Origin: Desulfofustis limnaeus
GTDB taxonomy: Bacteria; Desulfobacterota; Desulfobulbia; Desulfobulbales; Desulfocapsaceae
DNA: 64,000 nt
NCBI RefSeq assembly: GCF_023169885.1
Contig: NZ_AP025516.1
Location: forward strand, 1,612,001-1,676,000
Direction of reading: 5' to 3'
The notes under the pieces were generated by a model. That model had not been told where the DNA came from and did no database searches. It saw only the letters and a list, made by a program, of their open reading frames with translations. Of the stretch, positions 26,645-35,397 are shown piece after piece (positions within the stretch are counted from its first letter, which is position 1; every line of letters begins with the position of its first letter). Both the position numbers and the translations under genes were made by a program.

Positions 26645-26998
26645 TGCGCTCACCGTGACTGACCGATTCCCTCCATCTACAGAGCAAAGGTATGGAGCCG
26701 GTAACGGTGGCTCATGTTTCCTGCGCCGGTGACGCTACCCTTTTTGCTCCGAGATCTGGTATTGTCGGCAGGGCTGGCCAGCCTTGAGGGTGTGCTGTCA
26801 GTCATGAGGAAAAGAGTGAAGAAGTGATAGAATACGGCGATTTTTCTTGCTCGTTCCGTCGTTACCAGATAAATTGTCGACAATAGTAAAATCGACAATA
26901 TGGTCCGTGGCGAGATCCTCCACCAACCGTCGTAGCGGCAACGGATCGTCGATGCTTCGTGAGAGCCATGAAGCAGCAGAGAATAATAGGGAGAATTA
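26645..26998. other. Intergenic region before the GntR regulator
   Basis: There is no convincing gene in these 354 bp. The main content is a perfect palindrome near 26873 that probably acts as an operator. Confidence 0.4.
26873..26899. promoter_or_regulatory. Palindromic operator candidate upstream of the GntR-family gene
   Basis: ATTGTCGACAAT (26873-26884) is a perfect 12-bp palindrome, followed six bases later by the half-site ATCGACAAT (26891-26899). FCD-type GntR regulators often bind TTGTNNACAA-like palindromes near their own genes. The match supports autoregulation and perhaps control of the downstream succinate dehydrogenase operon, by inference. Confidence 0.5.
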
Positions 26999-27706
26999 AT
27001 GGATTTGCCAACGTCTGGCGATAGCAAACAAAAGCCTCTGGGCCTTGGCGCCCAGGTGGCGGCATTACTCACCAAGGCGATCCTTGAGGGTGACTTCAGG
27101 GGCGGGGAGCAATTGGTGGAACAGGAGCTGCAGTCGCGCTACAGCGTCAGTCGATCACCGTTGCGGGAAGCCTTTCGTGAATTGGAAAAAAAAGGATTGG
27201 TGGACATCGTGCCGCGGCGCGGCACGTTCGTCAAGCGCATCACGTTCAAGGACATCCAAAACCATTTCCCGGTGCGCGCCGTACTGGAAGGGTTGGCGGC
27301 CCGCCTGGCTGCCGGGAGCATGACCGATCAGCAGCGGCAGGAGTTGGCAGCGGTCCTGGAGCGGATGAAGGATGCCGTGGCTCACCAGGACACGGGAGCC
27401 TACTATCAACACCATCTGCATTTCCATGAAATTTTCATTGCCGCCTCGGGAAACGACCTGTTGATTGACACCTTGCAGACGCTGCGTATGCAGAATTTGT
27501 GGCATCGGTTTTCGTACCGCTATTATCAGGAGAACCTGGAGAATTCCTATGGCGTTCATCAGCAAATCTACGAATTGTTCAGCGCTGCCGAACCTGACGG
27601 CGACACGATCCGAACCGTTGTCGAGGAGCATATTACCGTGGCCATGGAACGTTTTCTGGTCTATCTGAGCCGACATGAGCATCATGACCCCGTGCGTTTT
27701 TCTTAG
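26999..27706 (+). CDS. GntR-family transcriptional regulator, FCD (FadR-like) branch
   Basis: A 235-residue regulator. The winged helix is at about residues 18-80 (LVEQELQSRYSVSRSPLREA, DIVPRRGTFVKRI) and the FCD ligand-binding domain follows, with metal-ligand histidines plausible in HHLHFHEIFIAASGN. FCD domains usually sense organic acids. It precedes a succinate dehydrogenase/fumarate reductase operon in the same direction (86 bp gap) and probably controls it. GGGAGAAT upstream of ATG 26999. Confidence 0.88.
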   Translation: MDLPTSGDSKQKPLGLGAQVAALLTKAILEGDFRGGEQLVEQELQSRYSVSRSPLREAFRELEKKGLVDIVPRRGTFVKRITFKDIQNHFPVRAVLEGLAARLAAGSMTDQQRQELAAVLERMKDAVAHQDTGAYYQHHLHFHEIFIAASGNDLLIDTLQTLRMQNLWHRFSYRYYQENLENSYGVHQQIYELFSAAEPDGDTIRTVVEEHITVAMERFLVYLSRHEHHDPVRFS

Positions 27707-27792
27707 TAAGCAGTCCAGCACATGCATCACCCGCACGGAATTTTAAGAAAAGGATATCTCACTCTTACAAGCATTGATCCGGGAGAAGAGCC

Positions 27793-28596
27793 ATGACACC
27801 ATCCCCCTCCGCCCAACGCTATCCATGGACCAGTTACCTGATGACGCTACATCGCATCAAGGGATGGCCGTACATCGCTTCCTGGGCGCACCGGCTCAGT
27901 GGGCTGCTGCTTTATCTCTACCTTTTCTTTCACGTGTTCACCCTCTCCAGTCTCCAGGACCCCGAACGGTTCGACAGCAAGATGCAGACCTTTGGCGTCT
28001 TCTTCCCACCTTTCCTGGAATGGCTGCTGGCCGTACCGGTCATCTTCCACGCCCTTAACGGCGGTCGTCTGCTGCTCTATGAGGTGTACGGAACACGACG
28101 GGACCGGACTATCCTGCGCTGGGTGCTGCTGGTCTCCGGCTGCTACTTGGCCCTGCTTGGTGTCTTCATGTTTATCGGGGGACAAACGGTATCTCCGGTC
28201 TTTTTCTGGTCCTATCTCCTGGTGGGCAGCGGTTTGCTCACCTATCTGACCGTCGCCCATCTCCGCCAATCCGGGGCTTCCCTGGCCTGGAAGATGCAGC
28301 GGCTCAGCGCCGCCTTTCTGTTGTTGATGATCCCGGCCCACATGCTGTTCATGCATCTCGATCCGGCGCTGGGCAGAGACTCCCAGGTGATTCTTGCCCG
28401 GATGAGTAACGGATTCATCAAGGTGGTCGATATCCTGCTCGTCCTCGCGGTGCTCTACCATGGCGCTTATGGCGTCAGAGGGGTGATCTACGATTACGTC
28501 TGCTCGGCGCGGCTGAGATCCCTAAGCACGACAGCCCTGATACTGGCCAGCCTCGTCTTTGCCTGGTTGGGCCTGACGACGATCCTCTCCATCTGA
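27793..28596 (+). CDS. Fused succinate dehydrogenase/fumarate reductase membrane anchor (SdhC-SdhD)
   Basis: A 267-residue membrane protein with about six or seven hydrophobic helices. The first half resembles SdhC (ASWAHRLSGLLLYLYLFFHV, then FHALNGGRLLLYE); the second resembles SdhD (FLLLMIPAHMLFMHLD, then VLYHGAYGVRGVIYDY). Each half has a histidine suited to haem b ligation. A single-chain anchor replaces two separate subunits. It binds quinone and anchors SdhA and SdhB, whose genes follow by 12 bp. Confidence 0.78.
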   Translation: MTPSPSAQRYPWTSYLMTLHRIKGWPYIASWAHRLSGLLLYLYLFFHVFTLSSLQDPERFDSKMQTFGVFFPPFLEWLLAVPVIFHALNGGRLLLYEVYGTRRDRTILRWVLLVSGCYLALLGVFMFIGGQTVSPVFFWSYLLVGSGLLTYLTVAHLRQSGASLAWKMQRLSAAFLLLMIPAHMLFMHLDPALGRDSQVILARMSNGFIKVVDILLVLAVLYHGAYGVRGVIYDYVCSARLRSLSTTALILASLVFAWLGLTTILSI

Positions 28597-28608
28597 AAAG
28601 GAGTTATC

Positions 28609-30408
28609 ATGAATGGTGACCTCAAGATACATGCCACGGTGCATTGTGACGTATTGATCATTGGCGCCGGTGGTGCGGCCTTACGGTGTGGTGCTGAAAT
28701 TCTGGAAAAAGTGCCCGGCGCCTCGGTGTATGCCTTGACCAAGGTCTCTCACCCGCAGAAATCCCATACGTCGACCGCCCAGGGCGGTCTGGCGGCGGTG
28801 GACCCGAAAGACCCGTTGGATGCCCCGATCTACCATATGTTCGACACCTGGAAGGGATCGGATTGTACGGCCGACCAAAATGTGGTGAAACTCATCTGCG
28901 AGTCAGCCTGGGAACAGATCCTCTGGCTGGAAAACCGGGGCATGCATTTTTCCCGCGACCGGGAAGGACGTTTGAGCAAACGGACCTTTGGTGGTCACAC
29001 CCGTAACTTCGGCGAGTCATCGGTGTATCGTGCCGTGTTTGAGGCAGATCGTACCGGCAAGGGAATTATGGATACCAGTTGGGGCGAGACCCTGAAACGG
29101 GGCATCACCTTCTTTAACCAGTGCATTGCCGTGGAACTGCTGCTCAAAGATCGGCGCTGCGGCGGTTGTATCGCTTTTCAGCAGAAGGAAGGGCAATTCA
29201 TACGGATCCTGGCCAAGGCTACGATCATCGCCAGCGGCGGCAGCGGCCAGGTCTTTCGGGTGACCACCAATTGCCGGCAAAATACCGGTGACGGTTTGGC
29301 TCTGGTCCTGCAGGCCGGACTGCCGATCATGGATCCCGAAGCGGTCCAATTTCATCCTACGGGAATTGTCGGTCCCGGCATATTGGCCAGTGAGACCCTG
29401 CGTTCCGTTGGTGGAATCCTGCGCAATCGCGATCTGGAACCGTTCATGGTCAACTATGCCCCGAAGATGAAGGAACTGGCGCCGCGAGATCTGGTCGCCC
29501 GCGCCATCGAGTCGGAAATCCGGGAAGGGCGGGGTATTGTCAACCCCGATCACAACATCCCCCATGTGTGGATCGATCTTCGTCATCTCTCGGACGAGGT
29601 GCATGAGAAGCAGATACCGGAGGTGTCCAGTTTCTTCAAACGCTACGTCAACCTGGACACCAAGAAGGATCTCTGTCCGGTCCGGCCGAGCAACCATTAT
29701 CACATGGGAGGCATCCCGACCAACCAGTATGGCGAGGTGGAGGATGCCAATCAGCAGGTGATCGGCGGCCTGTATGCTGTTGGCGAATGTGCCGCGGCCA
29801 GTTTTCACGGATTCAATCGTTTGGGTACCAATTCCATTCTCGAGCTTATCACCATGGGCAAATTGGTGGCCGAGCGGGTTATCGACCGGGTCAAAGGAGA
29901 GCCGACCCGTCCGGATGACTCATTTCGCGGCGATTATTTCGCCGCCCGTTTCGCCGCTTATGTACAGGCGGTTGGCAGCGAGAGTGTCGGGGCGCTGCGC
30001 AACACCATGCGCACCACGATGACCGAAAAGGTCAGTGTCTTTCGCACCGAAAAGAGTATGACCGAAGCCATCGAGCAACTGCTGGAACTGCATGAACGCG
30101 CCACACGGGCGCCGCTGACCGGACGCGGCTTGGCTGGAAACCAGGAGTTGCTGAATCGCTGGGAACTTGACAACCTGCTGCAGGTGGCCATGACCATCAG
30201 CCAGGCGGCGCTGCATCGAAAAGAGTCGCGTGGCGCCCATTTCCGTGACGACTATCCGGTGCGTCAGGATGCATTCAACTATCATACCTTGACGTCGATG
30301 AACACCTTCGGAGCGGTGGAGATCGGCAGACGGGAGATCGATATGAGTCTGTTCAAGGCCGGTGGACCGCATCATGAGAAATTTGGCTACATCGAGCGCA
30401 AGTATTGA
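28609..30408 (+). CDS. sdhA: Succinate dehydrogenase/fumarate reductase flavoprotein subunit
   Basis: A 599-residue flavoprotein. VLIIGAGGAALRCG is the FAD-binding start, KSHTSTAQGGLAAV carries the histidine that binds FAD covalently (about residue 53), FHPTGIVGPG lies in the dicarboxylate site, and HYHMGGIPTN and RLGTNSILELITMG are conserved. It interconverts succinate and fumarate. AAAGGAG precedes ATG 28609. The direction of catalysis in vivo cannot be told from sequence. Confidence 0.93.
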   Translation: MNGDLKIHATVHCDVLIIGAGGAALRCGAEILEKVPGASVYALTKVSHPQKSHTSTAQGGLAAVDPKDPLDAPIYHMFDTWKGSDCTADQNVVKLICESAWEQILWLENRGMHFSRDREGRLSKRTFGGHTRNFGESSVYRAVFEADRTGKGIMDTSWGETLKRGITFFNQCIAVELLLKDRRCGGCIAFQQKEGQFIRILAKATIIASGGSGQVFRVTTNCRQNTGDGLALVLQAGLPIMDPEAVQFHPTGIVGPGILASETLRSVGGILRNRDLEPFMVNYAPKMKELAPRDLVARAIESEIREGRGIVNPDHNIPHVWIDLRHLSDEVHEKQIPEVSSFFKRYVNLDTKKDLCPVRPSNHYHMGGIPTNQYGEVEDANQQVIGGLYAVGECAAASFHGFNRLGTNSILELITMGKLVAERVIDRVKGEPTRPDDSFRGDYFAARFAAYVQAVGSESVGALRNTMRTTMTEKVSVFRTEKSMTEAIEQLLELHERATRAPLTGRGLAGNQELLNRWELDNLLQVAMTISQAALHRKESRGAHFRDDYPVRQDAFNYHTLTSMNTFGAVEIGRREIDMSLFKAGGPHHEKFGYIERKY

Positions 30409-30467
30409 GCCCGACGACCGTTTTTCGACAACGATGAACCCGCTGTACTGAGTGAGTGGTGGAGAAA

Positions 30468-31187
30468 ATGAAAACGACGTATGATATCGAGTTGAGGATC
30501 CGTCGCTACGATCCCGATCAAGACCGAACTTGGGTACAATCCTATCGAGTCGAAGCCGGCCGGATCATGCGCTTTGTCGATCTGTTCCGCAAGATAAACG
30601 ACGAGCAGGACGCCACGCTGACCTGGGGGTCGTCATGCGAGCACGGGCAGTGCGGCAGCTGTTCGGTGCGGGTCAACGGGAAACCGTTGCTGGCCTGTGA
30701 ACTGCTGGTGGAGAATGCGGTGGCCTCGTTCAAGACCACCACCTTTTTCATCGAGCCCTTACCGGTGGCAAAGGTCATCCGGGACCTGGTGATCGACACC
30801 GACCAGGCTTACGCCCGGGTGGATCAGGTGAAACCGTATATTATCACGCCGAAGCAGCCGACCGCCCAGAATGGTGCGCACCAGATCAGCCCGGATGAAC
30901 TGGAGCGCTATGTTGATGCCACCCGCTGCATCAATTGCTTCAGTTGCGCCGCCGCCTGCATCTCCGATCACAGCACCTTCCTCGGGCCCAACGCCATGCT
31001 AGCCGCCATTGTGCGGGTCATGGATCCGCGTGAAGGAGAAAAACGGCAACGACTCGATACCATTTACAACGAAAACGGGGTGTATCGCTGTCACTCATCG
31101 CAAGCCTGTACCTTCGTCTGCCCCAAGGGTATCGATGTGGCTCACTTTATGGCCATGGCCAAGCAGGGGGCGATCACTGTCGGCTGA
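30468..31187 (+). CDS. sdhB: Succinate dehydrogenase/fumarate reductase iron-sulfur subunit
   Basis: A 239-residue SdhB. The [2Fe-2S] ligands are in SSCEHGQCGSCSVRVNG plus a later cysteine in PLLACEL; the C-terminal ferredoxin part has CINCFSCAAAC and CHSSQACTFVCPKG for the [4Fe-4S] and [3Fe-4S] clusters. It passes electrons from the flavoprotein to the membrane anchor. ATG 30468 is preferred over GTG 30456, with GGTGGAG just upstream. It completes an anchor-A-B operon order. Confidence 0.92.
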   Translation: MKTTYDIELRIRRYDPDQDRTWVQSYRVEAGRIMRFVDLFRKINDEQDATLTWGSSCEHGQCGSCSVRVNGKPLLACELLVENAVASFKTTTFFIEPLPVAKVIRDLVIDTDQAYARVDQVKPYIITPKQPTAQNGAHQISPDELERYVDATRCINCFSCAAACISDHSTFLGPNAMLAAIVRVMDPREGEKRQRLDTIYNENGVYRCHSSQACTFVCPKGIDVAHFMAMAKQGAITVG

Positions 31188-31244
31188 GATGGCCGGAAGA
31201 CACGAACGTCGACAACATAAAAACTCTGTTTTGAGGAGATGCCG

Positions 31245-32621
31245 ATGACAATCACCAGTGAAGTGGCGCGACGCTGCCTGGAAATCGACTACGATACCTT
31301 GCCCGAGGCCCTCAGGGACCGGGTTAAATACCTGCTGCTCGATTATCTCGGGGTGGCCATCCGCGGCGTTTTGAGCGATTCGTCGATACCGGTCCATCGT
31401 TTTCTTGGCAGCCGCGGCATAGCCCACGGCGGCGTCCCCGTCTGTGGCATGCGGCTACGGGTCGATACGCCCTATGCGGCTCTGGCGTTGGGCGTTGCCT
31501 CGCACTCCCTGGAGCTTGACGACGTGGTCAATGCGGCGTCTCTGCATCCTGCCGTATCGGTCATGTCGGCGGCCCTGGCCGTGGGAGCCCAGATCAACAG
31601 CTCGGGTCGGGAGTTGATGGAGGCGATCGTTGCCGGCTATGAGGTGACCGTCAAACTCGGCATCGCCCTTGACCCGGCCGCTCATTATGCCCAGGGGTTC
31701 CATCCCACCGGAACCTGCGGGACCATGGGCGCGGCCGTTGCTGCGGCGCGGCTCCTGCGGCTCGACCGGCAGCGGTTTGTCAACGCTTTGGGAATCGCCG
31801 GCAGCCAGGCGGCAGGATCCATGGAGTTTCTTGCCGACGGCAGCTACACCAAGCGGTTTCACGCCGGCTGGTCGGCTCACGCCGGGGTCGTGGCCGCTTT
31901 ACTGGCTGCCGAAGGGTTCACCGGCCCGGGATCGATCATCGAGGGGCGGTTCGGTTTCTTGCACGCCTACTCTCCTGCCTCTGATCCCGACAAGGTACTG
32001 GCTGGCTGGGGCGACCCTTACGAGGTCATGAACACCAGCATCAAACCGCATGCCTGCTGCCGCTACAAGCAGGGATCGATCGACTGTATCCTGCAATTGA
32101 TGCAACAACACCAATTGCGTCCCGGGGACGTAGAGAAGGTGCAGGTAGCCATTCTCAAGGCCGGTTATGCCCTCGTTGCCGATCCGCCGGAGGCGAAGCT
32201 GAAACCGAAATCGGTGGTCGACGCCCAGTTCTCCATGCCCTTCGGGGCCGCTGTCGCGATGCTCAAGGGCAATGCCTTTCTCGACCAATACTGTCTGGAA
32301 AACGTCGAGTCAACGGACGTGCAGCAGCTGATGGAAGTGGTGGAGTGCGTTCAAGACGCCGCCATTGAGCAGGATTTCCCGCGCAAGTGGCCGGCCAAGG
32401 TGGCAATCACCACCAGGGCAGGCGAAACCTACCACTGCCGTATCGATCATCCCAAGGGCGATCCGGAAAACCCGTTGAGCTGGGAAGAAATCATCGCCAA
32501 ATTTGACAGCCTCGCCGGAGCGGTGCTGGATGGAGGTCGACGTAACGATACCGTGGCCCGAGTGCGGGCGCTCGAGCAGTGCAGTTCTGTTCGGGAACTG
32601 ATGGAGACGCTGCAGCGTTAA
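31245..32621 (+). CDS. MmgE/PrpD family protein
   Basis: A 458-residue MmgE/PrpD protein: LLLDYLGVAIRGVLSDSS near the start, ASHSLELDDVVNAASLHPA holding conserved histidine and aspartates, HPTGTCGTMGAAVAAARLL and SIKPHACCRYKQGSID. The family dehydrates 2-methylcitrate or acts on cis-aconitate and itaconate-like acids; which applies here is unclear. It follows sdhB by 57 bp in the same direction, suggesting one organic-acid operon under the GntR regulator. ATG 31245 sits six bases after GAGGAG; ATG 31239 is too close. Confidence 0.85.
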   Translation: MTITSEVARRCLEIDYDTLPEALRDRVKYLLLDYLGVAIRGVLSDSSIPVHRFLGSRGIAHGGVPVCGMRLRVDTPYAALALGVASHSLELDDVVNAASLHPAVSVMSAALAVGAQINSSGRELMEAIVAGYEVTVKLGIALDPAAHYAQGFHPTGTCGTMGAAVAAARLLRLDRQRFVNALGIAGSQAAGSMEFLADGSYTKRFHAGWSAHAGVVAALLAAEGFTGPGSIIEGRFGFLHAYSPASDPDKVLAGWGDPYEVMNTSIKPHACCRYKQGSIDCILQLMQQHQLRPGDVEKVQVAILKAGYALVADPPEAKLKPKSVVDAQFSMPFGAAVAMLKGNAFLDQYCLENVESTDVQQLMEVVECVQDAAIEQDFPRKWPAKVAITTRAGETYHCRIDHPKGDPENPLSWEEIIAKFDSLAGAVLDGGRRNDTVARVRALEQCSSVRELMETLQR

Positions 32622-32678
32622 GATTGATTGGCGGGTGCGCTCTGATTGTTGCGGTTCACGGCGAGCGCACTAACTTTT

Positions 32679-32821
32679 GGGAACCTTGAAAAAGTGCCGT
32701 TTCGTCCAGTCTCATCGTAGCGCAATCACATTTTATCCTCGGAATATCATGTATATGCCTGCGATAAAATTCTCTTGCGCGCCTCGATCTTGAACGAAAT
32801 TTCGAATTTTTCAAGGGCCCC
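32679..32821. repeat. 143-bp MITE-like repeat, copy A
   Basis: The left end GGGAACCTTGAAAAA and the right end TTTTTCAAGGGCCCC are terminal inverted repeats matching at 13 of 15 positions. An internal inverted repeat ATTTTATC/GATAAAAT (32730-32737 with 32763-32770) is preserved in the second copy. The element matches 47222-47364 over 143 bp without gaps (16 differences, about 89%). TTTT flanks both ends. It lies between the convergent MmgE/PrpD and alcohol dehydrogenase genes; its right end supplies the stop codon of the latter. Confidence 0.85.
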
Positions 32822-33986
32822 TTTTCAGGCAATCCCTCAGGATCGCCTCAATGAGGTCCGGGGGCAGGTTGCGCAGACGCCAGATGGCTGCTTGTTCCCG
32901 GCAGTGCGCGGTCAGCTCGGGAATCTGCTCGACGGTGATCGCCCAATCACTGAGTCGAGGGCTGCTGCCGCCAGCCTCGAGAAACGACTCGATCGCCGTC
33001 ACGGTCAAAGCGGCGGCTTGCGCCTCGTTCGTCTCGTCGATGGCAAATACCGCGCGGCCGAAGGCGGCCAATCGACCACCGAATCTGCCGATCTGAAAGG
33101 CCAACCAACCCGGAAGCAGCGCTGCCAGTCCAGCGCCATGGGGGATTTCCTGGCGGACCGACAAGGCATGTTCCAGCGCATGCAGCGGCATGGCAATTCT
33201 GCCCACTCCGGCGGTCAGGATCCCCGACAAGGCCAGTGATCCGGCCCAGAACATGGTCGCCCGATCTTCGTAACAGAAGGGATCGTTGAACAACCGGCAA
33301 CAGGCCTCGATGGTCGATTTGCTGACGCTCTCTAGCAATCGCCGTTGCAGCGGAGACGTCTCGATTGCGGCGGACAGGTATACTTCCAGGCAATGGGTCA
33401 GGATGTCAACGGCTCCGTACAGCGTCTGAGCCGGCGGAACCGAGCAGGTGAGCGACGGATCGATCAGGCTGGTGCGCGGGAAGAGCAGCCGATGGGCATA
33501 GCCGAATTTCCTCTTTTTTTCCTCGTGGGTGAGGACCATGCCACCGTTGTATTCCGATCCGGAACCGGCCACCGTTGGAACCGTCAGTACCGGTAGACTG
33601 CGCGTGAGAGGCTTCTTGCCGGTGAACAGCTTCCAGAGATCATGGTTGACGCAACAGCCGGCGGCGATGGCCTTGGCGGTGTCGATTACCGAGCCGCCGC
33701 CGACGGCTAGCACCCCCTGGCAGTGATGGCGGATCGCCGTGGCGATACCGGACCGGGCGCCGGCCAGGGTCGGGTTGCTCTCAACGCCGCCTCGTTCATA
33801 AAATTCGATGCCCGCCGCGGCCAGGGCGGCAACGATGGTTTCATACAATCCGGAGCGATGGATCGATGATCTGCCGTATACCAGAAGCAGCGGGCCCGAC
33901 CAGCTGCCGAGTTCAGCAGTCAGGCTCGACAGAGCGTGCCGGCCGAAAATGACCTTGGTGGGATGGTGGAGAACGAAGTCCTGCAT
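32811..33986 (-). CDS. Iron-containing alcohol dehydrogenase (group III)
   Basis: A 391-residue Fe-ADH family protein: the nucleotide-binding VLAVGGGSVIDTAKAIA near residue 95, TVPTVAGSGSEYN, and the metal-binding histidines in GAVDILTHCLEVY and MPLHALEHAL and QEIPHGAGLA. It resembles butanol or 1,3-propanediol dehydrogenases; the substrate is not known. Its last codons and stop (TGA at 32811-32813) lie within the right inverted repeat of a 143-bp element, so the C terminus may have been altered by that insertion. It follows rsmA by 4 bp. Confidence 0.9.
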   Translation of the reverse strand: MQDFVLHHPTKVIFGRHALSSLTAELGSWSGPLLLVYGRSSIHRSGLYETIVAALAAAGIEFYERGGVESNPTLAGARSGIATAIRHHCQGVLAVGGGSVIDTAKAIAAGCCVNHDLWKLFTGKKPLTRSLPVLTVPTVAGSGSEYNGGMVLTHEEKKRKFGYAHRLLFPRTSLIDPSLTCSVPPAQTLYGAVDILTHCLEVYLSAAIETSPLQRRLLESVSKSTIEACCRLFNDPFCYEDRATMFWAGSLALSGILTAGVGRIAMPLHALEHALSVRQEIPHGAGLAALLPGWLAFQIGRFGGRLAAFGRAVFAIDETNEAQAAALTVTAIESFLEAGGSSPRLSDWAITVEQIPELTAHCREQAAIWRLRNLPPDLIEAILRDCLKRGP

Positions 33987-33990
33987 GACG

Positions 33991-34872
33991 TCATGATGGC
34001 CAGAGGGCCGCGGTCAGGGCTTGAAACTGTTCGACGGTCAGGGTCTCTCCGCGAATTGACGGCGACAGGCCGAGAGTGGCCAGGGCGTGCAGAATGTGCT
34101 GTCGGCGCTGCTCCGGAAGGGATGCCCTCGAGTTTTTCTTCTCTCCCAGACCCAGCGTGCTGGCCAGCAGGTTGTTGACCAGAGTCTTTCTTCGACTGGC
34201 GAAGGCTGCCCGCACCAGCTGCTGCAACCGATCAAACGGTACCGGCTGCGGATCGTCATGCAGAAAGGTGATGCGAATGACCTGGGAATCGATTTTCGGA
34301 CGGGGGTGAAAGTGGTCCGGAGACAAGATCAAAAGTCGTTCGATTCGCGCACAACTCCCCAATAGGACGGTGGGGATGCCGTACGATTTGGTGTTGGGTG
34401 CGGCGCTCAGCCGGTCGGCCACCTCCTTCTGCAACATGACCACCACCTGATCGATCACCTGACGATACTCGATGATGCGGAAGATGAACGGGTTGGAGAT
34501 GGAATAGGGGAGATTGGCGATGATCTTCAACCGCTGACCGGCTTGATCCGCCAGGTGGGTCAGATCGATACGCAGGACATCGCCATGCACCAGCGAGACG
34601 TTGGTCGGTAAAATACGTTCCTGCTCGTGATAGCGGATCAAGCCCTGGTCCAGTTCGATGCCGATCACCTGGTTCACCATCGCTGCCAGCGGTATGGTCA
34701 AGGCGCCAAGGCCGACGCCGACCTCGACGACCAGATCGGCAGGGCTGAAGCCGGCAGCCGAAACGATGGACTCGGCGGTGGCGCGGTGAATCAAAAAGTT
34801 CTGTCCCAAACGTTTCGATGGAGCCAGGTGATGCTCCAGCAAGGTGCTTTTGACTGATTTCGGTCGGTTCAC
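33991..34872 (-). CDS. rsmA: 16S rRNA dimethyladenosine transferase
   Basis: A 293-residue KsgA/RsmA. LAPSKRLGQNFLIHRATAES is the usual start, VVEVGVGLGALTIPLA binds SAM and NLPYSISNPFIF is the catalytic NLPY motif. It dimethylates two adjacent adenosines near the 3' end of 16S rRNA. The start is a GTG at 34872 with GGAGGG upstream on the minus strand; a longer frame runs back into the DUF2062 gene but lacks conservation. Confidence 0.94.
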   Translation of the reverse strand: MNRPKSVKSTLLEHHLAPSKRLGQNFLIHRATAESIVSAAGFSPADLVVEVGVGLGALTIPLAAMVNQVIGIELDQGLIRYHEQERILPTNVSLVHGDVLRIDLTHLADQAGQRLKIIANLPYSISNPFIFRIIEYRQVIDQVVVMLQKEVADRLSAAPNTKSYGIPTVLLGSCARIERLLILSPDHFHPRPKIDSQVIRITFLHDDPQPVPFDRLQQLVRAAFASRRKTLVNNLLASTLGLGEKKNSRASLPEQRRQHILHALATLGLSPSIRGETLTVEQFQALTAALWPS

Positions 34873-34892
34873 GGGGCCCTCCTGCTCGGCCT

Positions 34893-35393
34893 TCAGCGCA
34901 GAATATGTTTGCTGGAACGTTTCTGCCGATAGTGGACAATGAGGTAGTAGAAGAGGTAATAGCTGGCTATCCCGGGAAGCAGGGCCAACAGACCGCCGCC
35001 GATCATCATTACCGTGAAGGTATCGAGGCCGAGATCGGTTATCGCCTGCAGACGGGCGGCTAGATTGTGGTTCCCGTCGAGCAGGTGCAAAACGGATGAG
35101 ACTTGAAGCCAATCCAGCTGATAGTGGGTAACCAGGTTGCCGATCTTGAAGGAAAGGAAGTAGATCGGCAGCGTCGTCAACGGGTTACAGACCGCGAAAC
35201 TGGTGATCAGCCCGGCCAGAAAGGATGTTCTGCTCAGTAGCGAGAGCAGGAAAACCATGAGGGTGTGAAACGGGATGGTGGGAGTCAGGCCGACAAAAAC
35301 CCCGATCGCGGCTCCGCCGGCAATGGCGCGGGGTGTTCCTTTCGTTCTGAGGAGCCTCAGATAGGCAAACTTGGCGGAGCGTTTGAGGTTCAT
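34893..35393 (-). CDS. DUF2062 membrane protein
   Basis: A 166-residue protein with DUF2062 features: GTPRAIAGGAAIGVFVGLTP, LLSRTSFLAGLITSFAVCNP with LTTLPIYFLSF, and a C-terminal membrane helix LLALLPGIASYYLFYYLIV. Function is not established; family members occur near glycosyltransferases or alone. ATG 35393 is chosen because the conserved part starts right after it. It lies 4 bp after the tsaD stop and 20 bp before rsmA. Confidence 0.82.
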   Translation of the reverse strand: MNLKRSAKFAYLRLLRTKGTPRAIAGGAAIGVFVGLTPTIPFHTLMVFLLSLLSRTSFLAGLITSFAVCNPLTTLPIYFLSFKIGNLVTHYQLDWLQVSSVLHLLDGNHNLAARLQAITDLGLDTFTVMMIGGGLLALLPGIASYYLFYYLIVHYRQKRSSKHILR

Positions 35394-35397
35394 GGCG

